Of a stretch of DNA of 10,190 nt, positions 8,701 to 10,190 are shown one piece after another. The stretch is from the NCBI GenBank assembly GCA_016219235.1, contig JACRBO010000251.1, forward strand, positions 1-10,190, read 5' to 3'. Position numbers and translations under genes: made by a program. Origin of the DNA: Chloroflexota bacterium. Its GTDB lineage: Bacteria; Chloroflexota; Anaerolineae; Fen-1058. Numbering within the stretch: the stretch's first letter is position 1; each line of letters opens with the position of its first letter. The notes beneath the pieces were generated by a model. It saw only the letters and a program-made list of their open reading frames with translations, made no database searches and had not been told where the DNA came from.

Positions 8701-8840
8701 CGCAGTGTCTGGAGTGCGGCCCGGCTGTCGGCTTCGACCCGCTGGAAGGCCGCGTTCGCAGTCTCCAGTTCAGCCACGCGTTGACGCAGCCGGGTTAATT
8801 CGGCGATGAGTGGGTCGGTGGTTTTAAGCTGATCGTCCAT
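5787..8840 (-). CDS. Soluble sensor histidine kinase (3 PAS, 2 GAF, HisKA, HATPase_c)
   Basis: The product is 1017 residues from the ATG at 8840. It has no membrane segment, so it senses cytoplasmic signals. In order: coiled coil (about 10-50), PAS 1 (50-165), PAS 2 (178-293), PAS 3 (310-417), GAF 1 (430-590), GAF 2 (600-760), coiled coil, HisKA (788-855) and HATPase_c (900-1016). The phospho-acceptor is His801 in ISHELRTPL. ATP-lid motifs are SNALAYTP (N box), DTGPGIS (G1), FDRFYRG (F) and GTGLGLA (G2). All catalytic motifs are intact. PAS and GAF domains could bind heme, flavin, cyclic nucleotide or other small ligands; the sequence does not say which. The 8840 start has GAGG 8 nt upstream and lies below a TATAAT box; an alternative ATG at 8888 lies upstream of that box and has no good ribosome site. 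No response regulator is nearby, so it is an orphan kinase here. Confidence 0.93.
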   Translation of the reverse strand: MDDQLKTTDPLIAELTRLRQRVAELETANAAFQRVEADSRAALQTLRDSELRLRHITDNMLDVVGLTDLNGVYQYISPSIKTVAGYAPLEIVGRTLFEHIHPDDVFHLLRISLRALRTGQTGRMTLRYRHADGHYVTLEAVGTPARDNAGRIIGGVMSARDITARTWAETALREAQQLHADLIDALPQNLYRVDRAGRVTFANHATLASLGVSLADCLGKSAYDFYPLELAAKYRADDQLILNTGEPFTTIEDHLLPSSREHIYVEVIKVPIRSAAGEITGIQGMFWDVTARVRAENALRESEARLRRAESVARFGNWEFRLAEDKVRASAGARLIYGLQGEDWSIAAAQSIPLSEYRPLLDAALHNLIEHGQPYDLEFRIRRPTDGQLRDIHSIAEYDAAQHVVFGVISDITERKQTERAERDQRELANSLREVAVLLNSTLDFSTILDQMLTTIGRVVPHVTANVMLIDGVAGVARVVRARGYGQISPDFAERVLSFSLPLSLSNLRRMIDTRQPVIIDDTHTAPDWVVTPETAWTRSYLGAPIVLRDQTLGIFNLDSDQPNFFTPEHARRLMAFAAQAAAAIENARLFEAEHDARRLAEALRDTAAALSHSLNPDDVLTEVLTMVERVMPGEGADIMLVDDGRASVVRVRGRCRPDIIDAGHFDINATANLCIMRDTGEPLILDDTRLNPVWQVRAGDEWIASYAGAPIYIHGELLGFLGLYSAQPGYFSGHHTERLGAFADQIALAVHNAQLHAGIQRHAEELEERVRQRTRELTAANQQLTQLDHLKDQFISRISHELRTPLTNIKIYLELLEAGKAEKRPKYLATLSAQTVRLQELIEDLLEVSHLDMPNLALNLRPFELNRVATDLLNDRQSPAQQRGLTLAANLQPDLPPALGDSSLVFQAATRLMSNALAYTPAGGRVTVTTRAQSHADSNWITLTVQDTGPGISAKDRPHIFDRFYRGEAAGDYTVPGTGLGLAISQTIINKLGGRITVDSEPGPGAAFTIWLPAAK

Positions 8841-8876
8841 CGGGCGGGCCTCAATCGGGCGGGGCAGAGTTGGCAT

Positions 8877-8882
8877 ATTATA
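8877..8882 (-). promoter_or_regulatory. TATAAT -10 box for the histidine kinase
   Basis: The reverse strand reads TATAAT exactly. Transcription would begin near 8870, giving a leader of about 30 nt that includes GAGG at 8849-8852 before the ATG at 8840. The region about 17 bp upstream has no good -35 match, so another sigma factor or an activator may be involved. Confidence 0.45.
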
Positions 8883-8913
8883 GGACATTCGGCGCGAATT
8901 GGGCGAATGAGGT

Positions 8914-8942
8914 TTGACCCGGAGGTTGATTCATTCTATACT
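8914..8942 (+). promoter_or_regulatory. Strong sigma70-like forward promoter with no ORF behind it
   Basis: TTGACC (8914-8919) and TATACT (8937-8942) are separated by exactly 17 bp. Transcription would start near 8949 and run into a hairpin-rich non-coding stretch ending in a terminator-like stem at 9131-9167. It is divergent from the kinase promoter. Confidence 0.5.
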
Positions 8943-8969
8943 GGCGCGTATTCGTGCCCCCATCCCCAA

Positions 8970-9006
8970 CCCTTCCCCCGTTGCAAAAAGCGCAACAGGG
9001 GAAGGG
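8970..9006. repeat. 15-bp hairpin, possible structured RNA or intergenic repeat
   Basis: The arms 8970-8984 and 8992-9006 are complementary at 14 of 15 positions (CCCTTCCCC.GTTGC against GCAAC.GGGGAAGGG) around the loop AAAAAGC. There is no T tract after it. It could be part of a structured transcript or a dispersed repeat. Confidence 0.65.
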
Positions 9007-9018
9007 AGTGCACGACGA

Positions 9019-9046
9019 TGTCATTCTCGCGAAGGCGGGAATCCAG
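9019..9046 (+). repeat. REP-like hairpin repeat, copy 2
   Basis: ATTCTCGC (9023-9030) pairs with GCGGGAAT (9035-9042) at 7 of 8 positions around GAAG. The reverse complement matches copy 1 at 4204-4236 over the shared flanks CTGGATTCCCGCC and GAATGACA, with a shorter loop. Confidence 0.7.
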
Positions 9047-9130
9047 CAGCCCGTCGAGGTGGATGCCCGACAGAAGCACGCTTCGCGGGACCTGACGGCG
9101 GAGTAGTACCGACAACCGGCCATAAATCTC

Positions 9131-9167
9131 AAACCCTGCGAGGGCGGGCCATTTCTCGCAGGGTTTT
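9131..9167 (+). terminator. Terminator-like hairpin
   Basis: AAACCCTGCGA (9131-9141) and TCGCAGGGTTT (9156-9166) form a perfect 11-bp stem around a 14-base loop, with T at 9164-9167. The T tract is short and the stem is A-rich at its base, so it could act in both directions. It would end a transcript from the 8914 promoter just before the next promoter. Confidence 0.55.
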
Positions 9168-9177
9168 GTGTCTGGCG

Positions 9178-9205
9178 TTGACGTGGGTGAGAGATCGTCT
9201 ATACT
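9178..9205 (+). promoter_or_regulatory. Promoter of the 208-residue beta-sandwich protein gene
   Basis: TTGACG (9178-9183) and TATACT (9200-9205) are separated by 16 bp, a good sigma70-like pair. The start of transcription would be near 9212, giving a leader of about 55 nt to the ATG at 9268. The -10 hexamer and its flank CTATACTG are the same as in the promoter at 8914-8942. Confidence 0.6.
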
Positions 9206-9267
9206 GTGGGCGGCCCTTTGCCCCAGCATCGAAGTAGCGTTCGGCAAGAAAACCGGGAGACGAAAAC

Positions 9268-9894
9268 ATGAACAAGACAACCCCCACCCTGCGCCTGGAA
9301 GTCGCCAGCTTTCAGCCAGTCAACACATTTATCAACACGGACGTGATCGAAGGAAGAGAGACGATCCGGGTTACCAAAGATCCCAGAGTGACGGCCTTTG
9401 ACGAAGCGACATTTGCCAGACTGGTCGCGTCTGACTTCAAAAATGGCGCCATTGAGGTCAAGGTGCTGAGTAAACTTTTGGCGGACGCCCCGGACTTTGC
9501 GCGAGGGTTTATCGGTATTGCCTTCAGAATTGATGAGCGCAATTCGAAGTTCGAGTGCATTTATATCCGCCCGACCAACGGTCGCGCCGATGACCAGTTG
9601 CGCAGAAACCGCTCCACCCAGTATTTCTCCTATCCCGATTTCAAATTTGATCGTCTCAGGCAAGAAGCCGCTGGAGTCTATGAGTCATACGCCGACATGG
9701 GGCTTAACGAGTGGATCACGATCAAGATTGAAGTCAAGGACGAGAAAGCGAAACTCTACCTGGATGGGCGAGAGCAGCCTGTATTAATCGTGAACGATCT
9801 AAAACATGGCGCAACGGCGTCAGGCGGAGTCGGGCTGTGGGTGGATGTTGGGACTGAAGGACATTTTGCCGATCTGAGCATCGAAAACGTGTGA
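9268..9894 (+). CDS. Cytosolic single-domain concanavalin/LamG-like protein
   Basis: The protein is 208 residues and ends in TGA. The ATG at 9268 has GGGAG (9255-9259) 8 nt upstream. There is no signal peptide or membrane segment, so it should be cytosolic. The pattern is a run of beta strands with features of the concanavalin-like/DUF1080 fold: a GFIGIAFRI strand, EWITIKIEV, a KAKLYLDG hairpin, GGVGLWVD and a closing FADLSIEN strand. The same end motif (FDNLxV) closes the modules of the protein at the left end of the window. I do not recognise a specific family or a catalytic site. The gene has its own promoter, is a single-gene unit, and is followed at once by a tandem repeat array. Confidence 0.85.
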   Translation: MNKTTPTLRLEVASFQPVNTFINTDVIEGRETIRVTKDPRVTAFDEATFARLVASDFKNGAIEVKVLSKLLADAPDFARGFIGIAFRIDERNSKFECIYIRPTNGRADDQLRRNRSTQYFSYPDFKFDRLRQEAAGVYESYADMGLNEWITIKIEVKDEKAKLYLDGREQPVLIVNDLKHGATASGGVGLWVDVGTEGHFADLSIENV

Positions 9895-9899
9895 TCGCC

Positions 9900-10048
9900 G
9901 ACAAGACCTCGGAGGTTTTCATTGACAGTCCGGCAGCGGCTGACAGTCGATCGGGTTAGCCGGCCAGCCAGGCCCGCCATCTGTTGAAACCTCCGAGGTC
10001 TCCGCCGGCCTCAGGCGGGTCGTAACCTGGCAGTGAAGGTCGCGCCAT
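9900..10048. repeat. Tandem repeat unit 1 (149 bp) with internal inverted repeat
   Basis: This unit begins GACAAGACCTCGGAGG and is followed at once by a near-identical unit. Inside it a perfect 15-bp inverted repeat, AGACCTCGGAGGTTT (9904-9918) and its complement (9987-10001), encloses 68 bp that contain two TGACAGTC copies. Each arm is itself nearly palindromic (CCTCGGAGG). It lies 6 nt past the preceding stop and could also help end that transcript. Confidence 0.85.
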
Positions 10049-10190
10049 GACAAGACCTGAGGTTTTCACTGACAGTCCGGCAGCGGCTGACAGTCGATCG
10101 GGTTAGCCGGCCAGCCAGGCCCGCCATCTGTTGAAACCTCCGAGGTCTCCGCCGGCCTCAGGCGGGTCGTAACCTGGCAGTAAAGGTCGA
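10049..10190. repeat. Tandem repeat unit 2, cut by the window edge
   Basis: This is a second copy of the unit at 9900-10048. It differs by loss of two bases in the left arm (CCTGAGG for CCTCGGAGG), by CACTGACAG for CATTGACAG, and by AGTAAAGG for AGTGAAGG near the end. The right arm of the inverted repeat is intact. It stops at the window edge, so more copies may follow. Confidence 0.85.

Noticed and set aside
8840..8888. Kinase start at the ATG at 8888
   Set aside because: A TATAAT box lies inside this extension, there is no good ribosome site for it, and GAGG is well placed for the ATG at 8840; the extension cannot be fully excluded.
9900..10190. CRISPR array
   Set aside because: There are only two units of about 147 bp that are repeated over their whole length, with no short repeat and variable spacer pattern and no cas genes.

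Overview
The window is a moderately high-GC bacterial stretch. The general style is compatible with a Chloroflexota (Anaerolineae-like) genome: membrane-anchored concanavalin-type beta-sandwich proteins, a large soluble PAS/GAF histidine kinase, and dispersed hairpin repeats in the gaps. No marker gene fixes the taxonomy, so this assignment is an inference.

Layout. (1) 4-1782, forward: a membrane-anchored, probably extracellular protein with two concanavalin/LamG-like domains and a third beta-rich domain. (2) 1783-2221: a gene-free gap made of small hairpins and short repeats. (3) 2222-5733, forward: a four-gene redox cluster in the order 2x[4Fe-4S] ferredoxin, NAD(P)H/FAD oxidoreductase, di-heme membrane cytochrome b, and an 18-heme periplasmic or extracellular cytochrome c. 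(4) 5787-8840, reverse: an intact soluble hybrid-type sensor kinase (three PAS, two GAF, HisKA, HATPase_c), convergent with the cytochrome gene across a short terminator. (5) 8841-9267: the kinase promoter, a strong forward promoter with no ORF behind it, hairpin repeats, a terminator-like hairpin and a second forward promoter. (6) 9268-9894, forward: a 208-residue cytosolic single-domain beta-sandwich protein. (7) 9895-10190: two tandem copies of a 147-149 bp unit, the second cut by the window edge.

The main observation is the redox cluster. Its logic is a wire from NAD(P)H or ferredoxin in the cytoplasm, through membrane b hemes, to a long multiheme c-type cytochrome outside, as in respiratory or extracellular electron transfer. 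Three of the four genes are broken as written. The oxidoreductase has an internal deletion that removes most of its FAD- and NAD-binding core. The cytochrome b has an in-frame TAG before its last heme-binding helix. The cytochrome c has an in-frame TAG and a one-base deletion. The two large flanking genes are intact, so the damage is local. It could be real pseudogenisation of the module or, for the small lesions, sequencing error.
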